A stretch of DNA of 17,319 bases from Clostridia bacterium (lineage in GTDB: Bacteria > Bacillota > Clostridia > Oscillospirales > CAG-382). The stretch lies in NCBI GenBank assembly GCA_900757905.1, contig CAAEPN010000137.1:1-17319 (forward strand). Reading direction: 5' to 3'. A model generated the notes under the pieces. That model saw only the letters and a program-made list of their open reading frames with translations, did no database searches and had not been told where the DNA came from. Numbering within the stretch: the first letter of the stretch is position 1; the number at the start of each line of letters is the position of its first letter. Shown one piece after another: positions 7,150-14,192 of the stretch. The position numbers were made by a program, and so were the translations under genes.

Positions 7150-7214
7150 TGTAAAATCATTAATATGTGTTATCAATAAGATGATTTTCTGCATCTATAA
7201 TGAACGCGAAAGCC

Positions 7215-7260
7215 AAAGAAACCGAATAGGTCAAATGACCTATTCGGTTTCTTTTACTTT
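7215..7260 (+). terminator. Strong hairpin terminator, possibly bidirectional
   Basis: An 18-bp perfect stem (7215-7232 with 7237-7254) encloses a 4-nt AAAT loop. The right arm ends in CTTTT and TTTACTTTCTC follows. The left arm begins AAAG, so the minus strand also ends in a short T run. No gene lies close upstream on the plus strand. It may insulate the island or the box array from the genes to the right. Confidence 0.65.
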
Positions 7261-7290
7261 CTCTTGTTATACTCAAACCTACATCCCAAA

Positions 7291-7314
7291 GTTAACAGCC
7301 GCGCGGCTGTTAAC
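7291..7314. repeat. 24-bp perfect palindrome
   Basis: The arm GTTAACAGCCGC at 7291-7302 is followed directly by its exact reverse complement at 7303-7314, with no spacer. Each end is a GTTAAC sequence. With no central loop it would suit a dimeric DNA-binding protein or a cruciform better than a terminator. It is followed 2 nt later by the hairpin at 7317-7363. Confidence 0.6.
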
Positions 7315-7316
7315 TG

Positions 7317-7363
7317 CTCCAAGGGATAAAAAACATGCCGGTGGCATGTTTTTGCCCTTGGAG
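7317..7363. repeat. Long two-part hairpin
   Basis: Outer arms CTCCAAGGG (7317-7325) and CCCTTGGAG (7355-7363) pair perfectly. Inner arms AAAAACATGCC (7329-7339) and GGCATGTTTTT (7343-7353) also pair perfectly around a GGT loop. A small 3-nt/1-nt bulge separates the two stems. The inner T5 is inside the stem, so it is an unlikely simple terminator. It may be part of an intergenic repeat or a structured RNA. Confidence 0.55.
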
Positions 7364-7580
7364 ACCGCCGAAACAGGGAGTATCGTGAGCGGTCAGCGAC
7401 CGAGACGACCATGTTTCAAGGAGAAAGGGTCTTTGGCCGTTTGCGGTTAAGGTTCCAACGCGCGGCTGTGCGACGACGCGCCGCTGCGATTATCGCGCAG
7501 TATCTTTAGATTTATCACCGTATGTCAGGACCAATTTACGGAAAGATATCTTACGAAACGAAATGCGGCACGCAATCAAA

Positions 7581-7618
7581 CAAAAACGCGGTTGCAGCAT
7601 GCCGCAGCCGCATTTTTT
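7581..7618 (-). terminator. Terminator of the cupin gene
   Basis: A 24-nt near-perfect palindrome at 7588-7611 (GCGG-T-TGC-A-GCATGC and complement, two wobble positions) is flanked by AAAAA on the left and TTTTTT on the right. It therefore has a T run on both strands. It lies just past the stop of the minus-strand cupin gene (7628) and should end that transcript. Confidence 0.65.
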
Positions 7619-7627
7619 GTTGCGTTT

Positions 7628-7981
7628 TTAATAAACGACCGCATCGTTGGCCGTAAAGCCGCCAAGCGAGTTTTCCTTTACCTGAATACAGACAAAAACG
7701 ATGTCGGAATCGTTTGCAGCAAAGAACTGCCGACGAGCCGCCGGCGCGACCTTTAACCAATCGCCGGCGGTAAGCGCGATCTCTTCGCCGTCAAGGATCA
7801 CCTTGCCTTTTCCGGATAATACGCCGTAAATTTCCTCATTGTTCTTGTGCGAATGGACAAACGGCACATTGGCGCCGGCCGGCAGCCGGTTAATGCTGAT
7901 TTCTGCGCCGGTCAAGGCGAGCTTTTCGTGCAGCTCGACGCGTCCTTCGTTTCCGATATTTGCTTTCGTGTAGTTTTTCAT
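7628..7981 (-). CDS. Small single-domain cupin protein
   Basis: The protein is 117 aa from ATG 7981, chosen because GGAGGT lies 8 nt upstream on the minus strand; a longer in-frame start exists at 8029 but has no such site. Cupin motif 1 is clear: HSHKNNEEIYGVLSGKGKV (His43, His45, Glu50, Gly57). Motif 2 (LTAGDWLKVAPAARRQFFA) keeps the Gly-Asp and Pro but lacks the usual metal-binding His, so metal binding may be altered. Small cupins of this kind bind sugars, aromatics or metals, and no substrate can be assigned. It is divergent from an HxlR-type regulator and is probably its target. Confidence 0.85.
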   Translation of the reverse strand: MKNYTKANIGNEGRVELHEKLALTGAEISINRLPAGANVPFVHSHKNNEEIYGVLSGKGKVILDGEEIALTAGDWLKVAPAARRQFFAANDSDIVFVCIQVKENSLGGFTANDAVVY

Positions 7982-8029
7982 GATCTTGTACCTCCATGGT
8001 TTTTCAGCAATTTCTCTTTGCTTGACCAT

Positions 8030-8058
8030 AGTCTATCACAGGGTACATAAAAAAACAA
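8030..8058 (-). promoter_or_regulatory. Promoter of the cupin gene
   Basis: On the minus strand, TTGTTT (8053-8058) is followed by a 17-bp spacer and TAGACT (8030-8035). The hexamers match the consensus only partly, but the spacing is ideal and the GGAGGT ribosome site follows. The -35 box lies within the inverted repeat at 8047-8074. Confidence 0.45.
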
Positions 8059-8074
8059 GTACGCACTTTTTTAT
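8043..8074. promoter_or_regulatory. Operator candidate between cupin and HxlR genes
   Basis: ATAAAAAA (8047-8054) and TTTTTTAT (8067-8074) form an inverted repeat around a 12-nt centre. Two GTAC words lie at 8043-8046 and 8059-8062. The repeat overlaps the cupin -35 box and lies just upstream of the HxlR promoter. HxlR/DUF24 regulators usually bind inverted repeats in such divergent gaps and control both genes. The exact site is inferred. Confidence 0.35.
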
Positions 8075-8079
8075 AACTG

Positions 8080-8108
8080 TATACAAATTTCAGAATATGT
8101 GCTATAAT
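8080..8108 (+). promoter_or_regulatory. Promoter of the HxlR regulator
   Basis: TATACA (8080-8085, a weak -35), a 17-bp spacer, then a perfect TATAAT (8103-8108). The ribosome site GAGGTG at 8115-8120 follows, so the leader is very short. Confidence 0.55.
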
Positions 8109-8126
8109 ACTTACGAGGTGAAACAC

Positions 8127-8456
8127 ATGAAAACGAAAAGCGAATTGCCGGCCTGCCCGGTTGCGACTGCCGTGGCGCTCATCGGCGGCAAATGGAAATT
8201 ACTTATCTTGCGCAATCTGAAAGTGCGCCCATGGCGTTTTAATGAGTTACAGCGTGATTTAGACGGAATATCGCAAAAAGTGCTGACCGACAGCCTGCGG
8301 CAAATGATAGAGGACGGCCTTGCTTACCGCAAGGATTACCGGGAGCTTCCGCCGCGTGTGGAATATGGATTAACTGCGCTCGGAAAGGAAATGCTGCCTA
8401 TCATTGACGCGTTGGCCGATTTTGGCAACTATTATAAATCGGTTGTGGAGCAATAA
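8127..8456 (+). CDS. HxlR/DUF24-family winged-helix regulator
   Basis: This is a 109-aa protein starting at ATG 8127, with GAGGTG 6 nt upstream. It has the full family pattern: CPVATAVALIGGKWKLLILRNL, FNELQRDLDGISQKVLTDSLRQMIEDGLAYRKDY, PPRVEYGLTALGKEM. Cys10 is the N-terminal cysteine that many members use to sense disulfide or electrophile stress. It acts as a dimeric winged-helix repressor or activator. The divergent cupin gene, 145 bases away, is the likely target. The redox-sensing role is inferred from the conserved cysteine. Confidence 0.92.
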   Translation: MKTKSELPACPVATAVALIGGKWKLLILRNLKVRPWRFNELQRDLDGISQKVLTDSLRQMIEDGLAYRKDYRELPPRVEYGLTALGKEMLPIIDALADFGNYYKSVVEQ

Positions 8457-8469
8457 AAACCGAAGTTTC

Positions 8470-8512
8470 AAAACGCCGGTTCCGTTCCGAACGAAACCGG
8501 CGTTTTCATTTT
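8470..8512 (+). terminator. Shared terminator of convergent HxlR and AraC genes
   Basis: A perfect 12-bp stem (8470-8481 with 8495-8506; arm AAAACGCCGGTT) encloses a 13-nt loop. T runs follow on the plus strand, and TTTTGAAAC follows on the minus strand. It lies between HxlR (stop 8456) and the minus-strand AraC gene, whose stop codon (8506-8508) touches the stem. It probably works in both directions. Confidence 0.75.
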
Positions 8513-9378
8513 TCTCCCTTTCCGAGCGGCGATTCACCGAATTGCATTTTATAAGCCTTCCCGAAAGCCGAAGCGGAGCTGTATCCTAACAATTCCGCCG
8601 CGCGTACCGCCGTCATATCCTGTTCTTTTAAAAGCGATTTTGCCGTTTCCAAGCGCTTTTGACGGTAATAGGAGCGTAAGGTCTGCGACGTTATCTGCTT
8701 GAATAGCGTCGATAAATAGCTGTAATTGTAGCCGGTAAGTCCCGACAGCTCGGACAAGCTCTTCATGCTGAATAGGTGCGTGTTGATGTAATTCATTAAC
8801 TGAAAGCACAATTCGACCGCAGCGTTTTCCGCGTTGCGGCTTTCCGCATGGCGCGGCTTTTGAGGAGCTGCGTCCGCGAGATCGTTGATAATATAGATCA
8901 GAATTTCCTTTATCAGACAAGCGGTGAGCGTCTTTGTGAGCTTGCCGCCTTTTTCGGCGTTCAGCGTGAGTTCTTCCAAGCAGCGGTTGATACGCCGGTC
9001 GGAAAACACGCGATTTTCCGACGAAAGCCGCTCCATAATGCCGTCAAGCTCTTCTTTGAACGGCGACAGCTCTGTGCTGAACGAGAAAAAATCGTATTTT
9101 AACGGTGCTTCACGTGAGGAGCGGATGTCGTGCATATCGCACGGAAAGGAGAAATAGATGTCGCCGGCTTTAACCTTTGTGCCGATATTTCCGGTAAAGA
9201 CCTCGCCGCAGCCCTCGGTCACGGCCGTTATTTCAAACCAACCGTAATGCAGGTGCTGCCCGATGACCATGCCGCTTCCGCAGTGCAGCCTTCCGATCTG
9301 GTGCAAACGAAAGCCTTCAAAATCGAGCGGCGTTCTGAGGTGATTCTGCGTTAAATGGTATTTGGCTTCGGCTAACAT
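8506..9378 (-). CDS. AraC-family transcriptional regulator (first)
   Basis: This is a 290-aa protein. AAAGGAG lies about 8 nt before ATG 9378. The N-terminal half is a cupin-like sensor domain (GQHLHYGWFEITAVTEGCGEVF, then VKAGDIYFSFPCDMHDIRS), which in this family usually binds a sugar or small molecule. The C-terminal ~100 residues hold the two helix-turn-helix units (MNYINTHLFSMKSLSELSGLTGYNYSYLSTLFKQITSQTLRSYYRQKRLETAKSLL, then AELLGYSSASAFGKAYKMQFGESPL). It is divergent from the oxidoreductase operon, with good promoters facing both ways, so it probably controls that operon. Confidence 0.92.
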   Translation of the reverse strand: MLAEAKYHLTQNHLRTPLDFEGFRLHQIGRLHCGSGMVIGQHLHYGWFEITAVTEGCGEVFTGNIGTKVKAGDIYFSFPCDMHDIRSSREAPLKYDFFSFSTELSPFKEELDGIMERLSSENRVFSDRRINRCLEELTLNAEKGGKLTKTLTACLIKEILIYIINDLADAAPQKPRHAESRNAENAAVELCFQLMNYINTHLFSMKSLSELSGLTGYNYSYLSTLFKQITSQTLRSYYRQKRLETAKSLLKEQDMTAVRAAELLGYSSASAFGKAYKMQFGESPLGKGEK

Positions 9379-9409
9379 CGGCTATTCTCCTTTCGCTTGT
9401 GTTAAGACT

Positions 9410-9438
9410 ATCATATCGTATACATGAAAAAATGTCAA
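9410..9438 (-). promoter_or_regulatory. Promoter of the first AraC regulator
   Basis: On the minus strand, a perfect TTGACA (9433-9438), a 17-bp spacer, then TATGAT (9410-9415). It is about 30 nt upstream of ATG 9378. Confidence 0.75.
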
Positions 9439-9491
9439 GCTGTTTTCGCCGAAATCCAAAAAAATGAATATGTTTTCCCAATTTTCGGCAC

Positions 9492-9520
9492 TTTACAAAC
9501 CGCGCTTCAGAAGCTATAAT
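9492..9520 (+). promoter_or_regulatory. Promoter of the oxidoreductase operon
   Basis: TTTACA (9492-9497), a 17-bp spacer, then a perfect TATAAT (9515-9520). It is 66 nt upstream of ATG 9587, leaving space for a leader. The 53-base gap to the AraC promoter (9439-9491) would hold the regulator's site, but I see no clear repeat there. Confidence 0.7.
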
Positions 9521-9586
9521 AAAATCAGAAATCAACTGCAATTTTTGCATAAATCAAGACAACTATGAAAGAAAGGAAACAAAACC

Positions 9587-10651
9587 ATGCATGTTATCGC
9601 TGTTATCGGCTGCGGAAGAATCTCCGACGCCGCACATTTCCCGGCGCTAAGCGCCATGGAGGACGTAAGAATCAAGTATGCCTGCGACCTCATCCGTGAG
9701 AAAGCCGAAGAAAAGAAAGAAAAATACCCGAAGATCGAAAACGTCATCACCGACTATAAACAAGCGCTTGCCGATCCGGAGGTCGAAACGGTCTATGTTT
9801 TGACCCCGAACTATGCGCATTATACCGTTACCATGGATTCGCTTGCCGCCGGCAAGAACGTTTTCTGCGAAAAGCCGATCACCGTCAACTATCCGCTTTC
9901 GCTCGAAATGAAAAAAGCTGCCGATAAGGCCGGAAAAATGCTCAATATCGGCGTGTGCAACCGCTATCACCGCTCGGTCGAAAAGTTAGCGGAGTTAAAC
10001 AAAGAGGGCAAGTTCGGCAACATCTATCACGTATATTGCTCGTTCCGTTCGTTCCGCTCAATTCCGGGACTTGGCGGTGCGTTTACCGATAAGAGCCAAT
10101 CCGGCGGCGGTGTTCTCATCGACTGGGGCATCCATTTTCTCGATCTGATCCTGTATATTCTCGGCGACGCAAAGCTTGTCACAGTCACCTGCGACGAGTA
10201 CAGTAAAATGGCTGCCGATATGAAGTCCTATCACTATCACAGCATGTGGGCGGAGGATACCAAGGATATCGAACACGGCACGAACGACGTAGACGACTTT
10301 ATCACCGGCTATGTCCGTACCGACAAGGCCAGCATTTCCTTTAACGGCGCATGGGCGCAAAACCTCGATAAAAACGAAATGTTCATTGACTTTCTCGGCG
10401 ATAAGGGCGGTGCGCGCTTAACTTATGGCGGCCTTTACGAATTCTGCAACGGCGAAACGCTTGAAACCGAGCATCCCGAATACGACATCCCGAACATGTA
10501 CGCCTGCGAGGACCGTGCGTTTCTCGATTCCATCACAAGCGGCGTCAAGACCAAGAGCAACATCGACCATGTTCTCGAAAGCGCCAAGCTTCTCGACCGT
10601 CTGTATGCTTCGGCCGCTGTTTCGCATGAGCTTGACCTCGAAAAGGAATAA
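9587..10651 (+). CDS. Gfo/Idh/MocA-family oxidoreductase (full length)
   Basis: This 354-aa protein has the typical family length. The N-terminal Rossmann fold has VIGCGRISDAAH (dinucleotide-binding loop, residues 7-16), and the family's catalytic EKP is at 95-97 (FCEKPIT). The C-terminal substrate domain has GGGVLIDWGIHFLDL (Gly173-175, Asp179, His183, Asp186). Family members oxidise or reduce a sugar, inositol or sugar-acid hydroxyl with NAD(P). The start has AAAGGA 9 nt upstream. It is the first gene of a two-gene operon with another family member 17 nt downstream, and AraC is divergent, which suggests induction by a carbohydrate. The substrate is unknown. Confidence 0.93.
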   Translation: MHVIAVIGCGRISDAAHFPALSAMEDVRIKYACDLIREKAEEKKEKYPKIENVITDYKQALADPEVETVYVLTPNYAHYTVTMDSLAAGKNVFCEKPITVNYPLSLEMKKAADKAGKMLNIGVCNRYHRSVEKLAELNKEGKFGNIYHVYCSFRSFRSIPGLGGAFTDKSQSGGGVLIDWGIHFLDLILYILGDAKLVTVTCDEYSKMAADMKSYHYHSMWAEDTKDIEHGTNDVDDFITGYVRTDKASISFNGAWAQNLDKNEMFIDFLGDKGGARLTYGGLYEFCNGETLETEHPEYDIPNMYACEDRAFLDSITSGVKTKSNIDHVLESAKLLDRLYASAAVSHELDLEKE

Positions 10652-10668
10652 GGAGCGCAAAGAATCAC

Positions 10669-11514
10669 ATGAAAAAGATCGGTTTTATCGACTATCGGAT
10701 CGATGAGTGGCATGCCAACCACTATCCGGAATGGATAAAAAATGCGGCAGAAGCGCTTAAGCTCGACTATACCGTCGCATACGCCTATGCTTCGGAGAAT
10801 GCTCCCGATGGCCGTACTACGGAAGAATGGTGTCGGGATTTCGGCGTGGAGAGGTGCCACAGTATCGACGAGGTATGCCAAAAGAGCGACGTTCTTTTGG
10901 TGCTCGCTCCCTCCAATCCCGAAACGCACCTCGGTTTTGCCAAAGCTGTGCTGCCTTCCGGCAAGCCGACTTATATCGACAAGACCTTCGCGCCCGATAC
11001 GGCGACCGCACTTGAGATCTTTGCGCTTGCCGAAGCCTATCATACGCCGCTTTTCTCGTCGTCGGCGCTCCGGTATTCTACCGAGCTTGACGCGTGGGAG
11101 GGCAAGGGCGCAAAGAATATCGTCACCTGCGGCGGCGGTTCCAATGCGCCGGAGTACATCATTCACCAAGCGGAAATGGTTATTCGCCTTTTGAAGGACG
11201 AACCGATTGAATTCAAGGCCGAGACGCAGGGAACGCAGATACTTTTCCGCGCACGTTTTAAAAAGGGCGCTGTGACGAGCATGGTCTATGCCCGGTCGCT
11301 CCCGTTCGGCGTGTGCGTCGAAATGGAATCGGGCGAAGAGCAGAATGCCATTATGAAGTCTGATTCGTTTGCCGGCCTTATCCGCGATATTCTTCGTTTC
11401 TATGAAACCGGAAAGCCTTGCTTTGATACCAATGAAACGATAAACGTCATGAAATTGCGCGAGGGCGCACTGCGTGCGCTCGAAACGCCGGAAACTTGGG
11501 TAAAATTAAAGTAA
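10669..11514 (+). CDS. Gfo/Idh/MocA-like protein, short and divergent
   Basis: The protein is 281 aa, about 70 residues shorter than its neighbour. The N-terminus (KKIGFIDYRIDEWHANHYPEWI) begins like a Rossmann strand but lacks the glycine loop GxGxxG. SDVLLVLAPSNPETHLGFAKAVLPSGKPTYIDKTFAPD follows the family order, with Asp104-Lys105-Thr106 where EKP is expected. The usual GGG..D.G.H block is not evident; GGGSNAPEYIIHQAEMV may be its counterpart. It may be a subunit or a member with a different substrate, and cofactor binding is uncertain. The start is 17 nt after the previous stop, with AAGGAG at 10650-10655, rather far from the ATG. Confidence 0.82.
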   Translation: MKKIGFIDYRIDEWHANHYPEWIKNAAEALKLDYTVAYAYASENAPDGRTTEEWCRDFGVERCHSIDEVCQKSDVLLVLAPSNPETHLGFAKAVLPSGKPTYIDKTFAPDTATALEIFALAEAYHTPLFSSSALRYSTELDAWEGKGAKNIVTCGGGSNAPEYIIHQAEMVIRLLKDEPIEFKAETQGTQILFRARFKKGAVTSMVYARSLPFGVCVEMESGEEQNAIMKSDSFAGLIRDILRFYETGKPCFDTNETINVMKLREGALRALETPETWVKLK

Positions 11515-11534
11515 CGGACGCGGTTTGTTTTTTC

Positions 11535-11580
11535 ATGCGCGGTATTTGCAACAAAATGCAAATACCGCGCATTTTGTTTA
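11535..11580 (+). terminator. Terminator of the oxidoreductase operon
   Basis: A perfect 16-bp stem (11535-11550 with 11557-11572; arm ATGCGCGGTATTTGCA) has a 6-nt ACAAAA loop and is followed by TTTGTTTA. It is 20 nt past the stop codon of the second oxidoreductase. Confidence 0.85.
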
Positions 11581-11587
11581 AAAAAGA

Positions 11588-11616
11588 CTTGCAAAATATA
11601 ACAATATGTGGTAAAA
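11588..11616 (+). promoter_or_regulatory. Promoter of the SNF transporter gene
   Basis: TTGCAA (11588-11593), a 17-bp spacer, then TAAAAT (11611-11616); an overlapping TATAAT lies at 11616-11621. The -35 box sits in AGACTTGCAAAAT (11584-11596), which recurs exactly at the promoter of the second AraC gene. ACTTGCAAAAT recurs at 11646-11656 in the leader. Confidence 0.6.
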
Positions 11617-11674
11617 TATAATATATTGTTTGCAAATTTCACAAAACTTGCAAAATTAAAAGGATGGAAAACAT

Positions 11675-13036
11675 ATGACAGAACAAAACAGAAGCAGCTT
11701 CACCGGTAAAATCGGGTTTGTACTTGCTGCGGCCGGCTCAGCGGTCGGTCTTGGAAACATTTGGCGATTTCCGTATCTTGCCGCAAAATACGGCGGCGGT
11801 ATCTTCTTGCTTGTGTACATAATCCTTGCCGTCTCTTTCGGCTTTTCGCTCATGGCGGCCGAAATTGCCCTTGGCCGCAAGACCGGCCTTAGTGCTATCG
11901 GCGCGTTCCGCGTGCTTGACAAGCGCTTTTCCTTTGTCGGCTATCTTGCTGCTATCGTCCCGGCTATCATTCTGCCGTATTATTCGGTTATCGGCGGTTG
12001 GGTCACCAAATATTTGGTTGCCTTTGTTGACGGAAACGCCATGAATACCACGCATGACGATTATTTCACCGGCTTTATTTCGAACACCGCTGAACCGCTT
12101 ATCTGGTTCCTCGTGTTTATCGGCATTACGGCGGTCGTTGTAATGTGCGGCGTGGAAAAGGGCGTGGAAAACGTCAGCAAATTCATGATGCCGATTCTTG
12201 TGGTGCTGTCGGTCGTTATTGCAATCTACGCCATGTTCATGCCGGGCGCTATGGACGGCGTGCGCTACTACCTGCTGCCCGATTTCAGCAAATTCTCGGC
12301 TACCACGGTGCTTGCCGCAATGGGACAGTTGTTCTATTCCATGTCGCTTGCCATGGGTATTATGATCACCTACGGCTCGTATATGAAAAAGAACGTTAAT
12401 CTCGAATCCTCGGTCAGACAGATCGAAATTTTCGATACGGGTATCGCTTTCTTTGCCGGTCTTATGATCATCCCGGCCGTGTTCGTCTTTTCCGGCGGCA
12501 CGCCTGAAGCGCTTGGCAAAGGCCCGAGCCTTATGTTCATCACGCTTCCGAAGGTGTTCGAAAGCATGCCGGGCGGCACGTTTATCGGCATCGCGTTCTT
12601 TGTCATGGTGCTGTTTGCCGCGCTGACCTCCTCCATTTCGCTTATGGAAACGGTGGTTTCTATCGTTTGCGATAAATTTAAAATGAAGCGTATTCCGGCC
12701 TGCGTTGCCGTGCTTGTGTTCTCGGTCTTACTCGGCTTTTTGTCCTCGACCGGATACGGACTTCTCGGAAACGTAAAGCTTATCGGCATGCAGTTCCTCG
12801 ATTTCTTCGATTTCGTCAGCAACAGCGTGCTTATGCCGATCGTTGCGCTCTGCACCTGTATTTTCGTCGGCTTTGTCATTAAGCCGAAAGCCATCATTGA
12901 AGAAGTGGAGACTGACGGCGTGAAGTTCAAGGGTCAAAAGCTCTTTTCGGTGGTTATCAAGTATATCGCACCGATCTTCATTGTGCTGATCCTCATTTCC
13001 TCGGTGCTTGACGCATTCGGCGTATTTAAAATTTAA
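11675..13036 (+). CDS. Sodium-dependent transporter of the SNF/NSS family
   Basis: This 453-aa integral membrane protein has about 11-12 hydrophobic segments. The family signature GFVLAAAGSAVGLGNIWRFPY is at 14-34, with the unwound first helix that binds Na+ and substrate, and KYGGGIFLLVYI follows. Later segments include YYSVIGGWVTKYL, GQLFYSMSLAMGIMITYGSYM (helix 6 region) and ALTSSISLMETVVSIVCDKF (helix 8 region). Bacterial members take up amino acids with Na+. The length and the short C-terminus match bacterial Tyt1/MhsT-like members better than animal ones. The start has AAAGGA 11 nt upstream. It has its own promoter and terminator, and its substrate is not readable from the sequence. Confidence 0.94.
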   Translation: MTEQNRSSFTGKIGFVLAAAGSAVGLGNIWRFPYLAAKYGGGIFLLVYIILAVSFGFSLMAAEIALGRKTGLSAIGAFRVLDKRFSFVGYLAAIVPAIILPYYSVIGGWVTKYLVAFVDGNAMNTTHDDYFTGFISNTAEPLIWFLVFIGITAVVVMCGVEKGVENVSKFMMPILVVLSVVIAIYAMFMPGAMDGVRYYLLPDFSKFSATTVLAAMGQLFYSMSLAMGIMITYGSYMKKNVNLESSVRQIEIFDTGIAFFAGLMIIPAVFVFSGGTPEALGKGPSLMFITLPKVFESMPGGTFIGIAFFVMVLFAALTSSISLMETVVSIVCDKFKMKRIPACVAVLVFSVLLGFLSSTGYGLLGNVKLIGMQFLDFFDFVSNSVLMPIVALCTCIFVGFVIKPKAIIEEVETDGVKFKGQKLFSVVIKYIAPIFIVLILISSVLDAFGVFKI

Positions 13037-13062
13037 GTTAACCGCGTTTTGTCGCGTAAAGG

Positions 13063-13114
13063 GCGCTGTCTGTTATGTTCGGACAGCGCGCTTTGCGCCT
13101 ATGGCGCATTTTTT
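13063..13114 (+). terminator. Tandem hairpin terminator of the transporter gene
   Basis: The first stem is GCGCTGTC (13063-13070) with GACAGCGC (13082-13089). The second is TGCGCC-TAT-GGCGCA (13094-13108), directly followed by six T (13109-13114). The second is a textbook intrinsic terminator. The next gene's ribosome site begins at 13121, so readthrough could feed that gene. Confidence 0.8.
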
Positions 13115-13134
13115 GCAGAAAAGGAGATACCGCT

Positions 13135-14127
13135 ATGAGATTAAACCCTATGTTTTGCGACGGCGCCGTGTTTCAGGCCGGTAAGCCGTTGCGCATTTTC
13201 GGTACCGGCGGCGGAAATATCGAAATTGATTTTCTCGGTAAGACCTATGCCGAGGAAAAGACCGGCACGGCGTGGTGTATGGAGCTTCCGGCCATGCCCT
13301 ATGGCGGCCCATATGAAATGACTATTACCATGGCCGCCAAACGGCAGACCATAAAGAATCTCTATTTCGGCGATGTTTATGTATTAGCCGGACAATCCAA
13401 TATGCAGTTTAAGTTAAGGGAAGCCGAATATACGGAGGATATGTGCGCGTCCGACGCGCTTTTGCGGCTTTTTTCCACCGAAACAGTGGATACCGGTGAA
13501 AGCTTCTTTCCGCAGGACGGTTGGGTGGCGGCTGAAAAAGAACAGGTAAAGAATTGGTCGTGCCTCGGCTATTTGGCCGGTGCGGAGCTGCGCAAAAGAA
13601 CCGGCAGAGCGATCGGATTAATCACCTGCTATCAGGGCGCGGCGGATATCCAAACCTTTCTTCCGGAAAGCGCTTTTGAAAATTCGGCTTTTCGGCTTGA
13701 CGACAAGGATCGCTTCGACATGCATTTCCCGTGGAATAAGGGACATTCGATGCTATACAATTTTCAAGTACGACAAATCGTTCCCTATTCGGTGAAAGCG
13801 GTTTTGTGGTATCAGGGCGAAAGCAATAATTCCGAAAAGGAAAGCCTTGTCTACGGCGATATGCTCTCATACCTGATCCATTCATGGCGCGAGGCTTTTG
13901 GCGATGAGAATTTGCCGTTTGCGGTCGTTCAGATAGCGGATTTTGACGGCAGAAACAACGATTATTGGCATCGGATACAAAAGGTTCAAGCTGAGATCGA
14001 ATATAAGGAAAAACACGTAAAGACCGTCATCAGCCGGGATATCTGCGAAAGCGACGATATTCACCCAAAGAAAAAATATGAGCTTGCCATGCGTATCGCA
14101 GACGCATTTTCGGCGCTTGAAAAATAA
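13135..14127 (+). CDS. Sialate O-acetylesterase-like SGNH hydrolase
   Basis: This is a 330-aa protein with no signal peptide. ATG 13135 has AAGGAG 8 nt upstream; the longer frame start at 13075 lies inside the terminator. The N-terminus (MRLNPMFCDGAVFQAGKPLRIFGTG) is typical of the SASA family. The catalytic blocks are YVLAGQSNMQF (Ser88 nucleophile), LWYQGESNN (225-232, oxyanion region) and SDDIHPKKKYELA (Asp307/308 and His310). Family members remove O-acetyl groups from sialic acid or from plant glycans such as xylan. Being cytoplasmic, it would act on imported sugars. At 330 aa it is shorter than many members. No sialidase or nan genes are seen nearby. Confidence 0.9.
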   Translation: MRLNPMFCDGAVFQAGKPLRIFGTGGGNIEIDFLGKTYAEEKTGTAWCMELPAMPYGGPYEMTITMAAKRQTIKNLYFGDVYVLAGQSNMQFKLREAEYTEDMCASDALLRLFSTETVDTGESFFPQDGWVAAEKEQVKNWSCLGYLAGAELRKRTGRAIGLITCYQGAADIQTFLPESAFENSAFRLDDKDRFDMHFPWNKGHSMLYNFQVRQIVPYSVKAVLWYQGESNNSEKESLVYGDMLSYLIHSWREAFGDENLPFAVVQIADFDGRNNDYWHRIQKVQAEIEYKEKHVKTVISRDICESDDIHPKKKYELAMRIADAFSALEK

Positions 14128-14141
14128 CAATACCGCGACAC

Positions 14142-14177
14142 GCAAAAGAACCGACGTTTTCACGCCGGTTCTTTTGC
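14142..14177. terminator. Hairpin terminator after the esterase
   Basis: A perfect 12-bp stem (GCAAAAGAACCG at 14142-14153 with 14166-14177) encloses a 12-nt loop. The T run lies within the right arm (CTTTTGC). It lies between convergent genes and may serve both. Confidence 0.6.
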
Positions 14178-14192
14178 AAAAAGGAGAGATAT

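Larger units (their letters stand above)
6789..7627. other. Gene-free region at the right edge of the island
   Basis: No coding region with a credible start is visible in these 839 bases. The first 100 are AT-rich like the island. From about 6885 the composition shifts to the G+C-richer host type, so the right end of the island probably lies near 6790-6960. Short open stretches at 6991-7179 and 7181-7450 are made of repeats and hairpins and have no good ribosome site. The structured elements inside are listed separately. I found no obvious direct repeat matching the left edge (212-400). That does not argue against insertion, since serine-recombinase core sites can be only a few bases long. 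Confidence 0.7.

Noticed and set aside
6991..7179. Open frame of 62 codons
   Set aside because: It is made of the GTGAAAT box array, and its start has no ribosome site.
7181..7450. Open frame of 89 codons
   Set aside because: It runs through the 18-bp terminator, the 24-bp palindrome and the long hairpin. Its translation has no domain and no good ribosome site.
10435..11169. Long minus-strand open frame (244 codons) opposite the oxidoreductases
   Set aside because: It lies fully antisense to two well-supported genes, has no ribosome site and shows no recognisable domain. Codon bias of the sense genes explains it.
12370..12930. Minus-strand open frame of 186 codons inside the SNF transporter
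   Set aside because: It is antisense to a clear membrane protein gene, and its Ser/Thr/Pro-rich composition is typical of a shadow frame.
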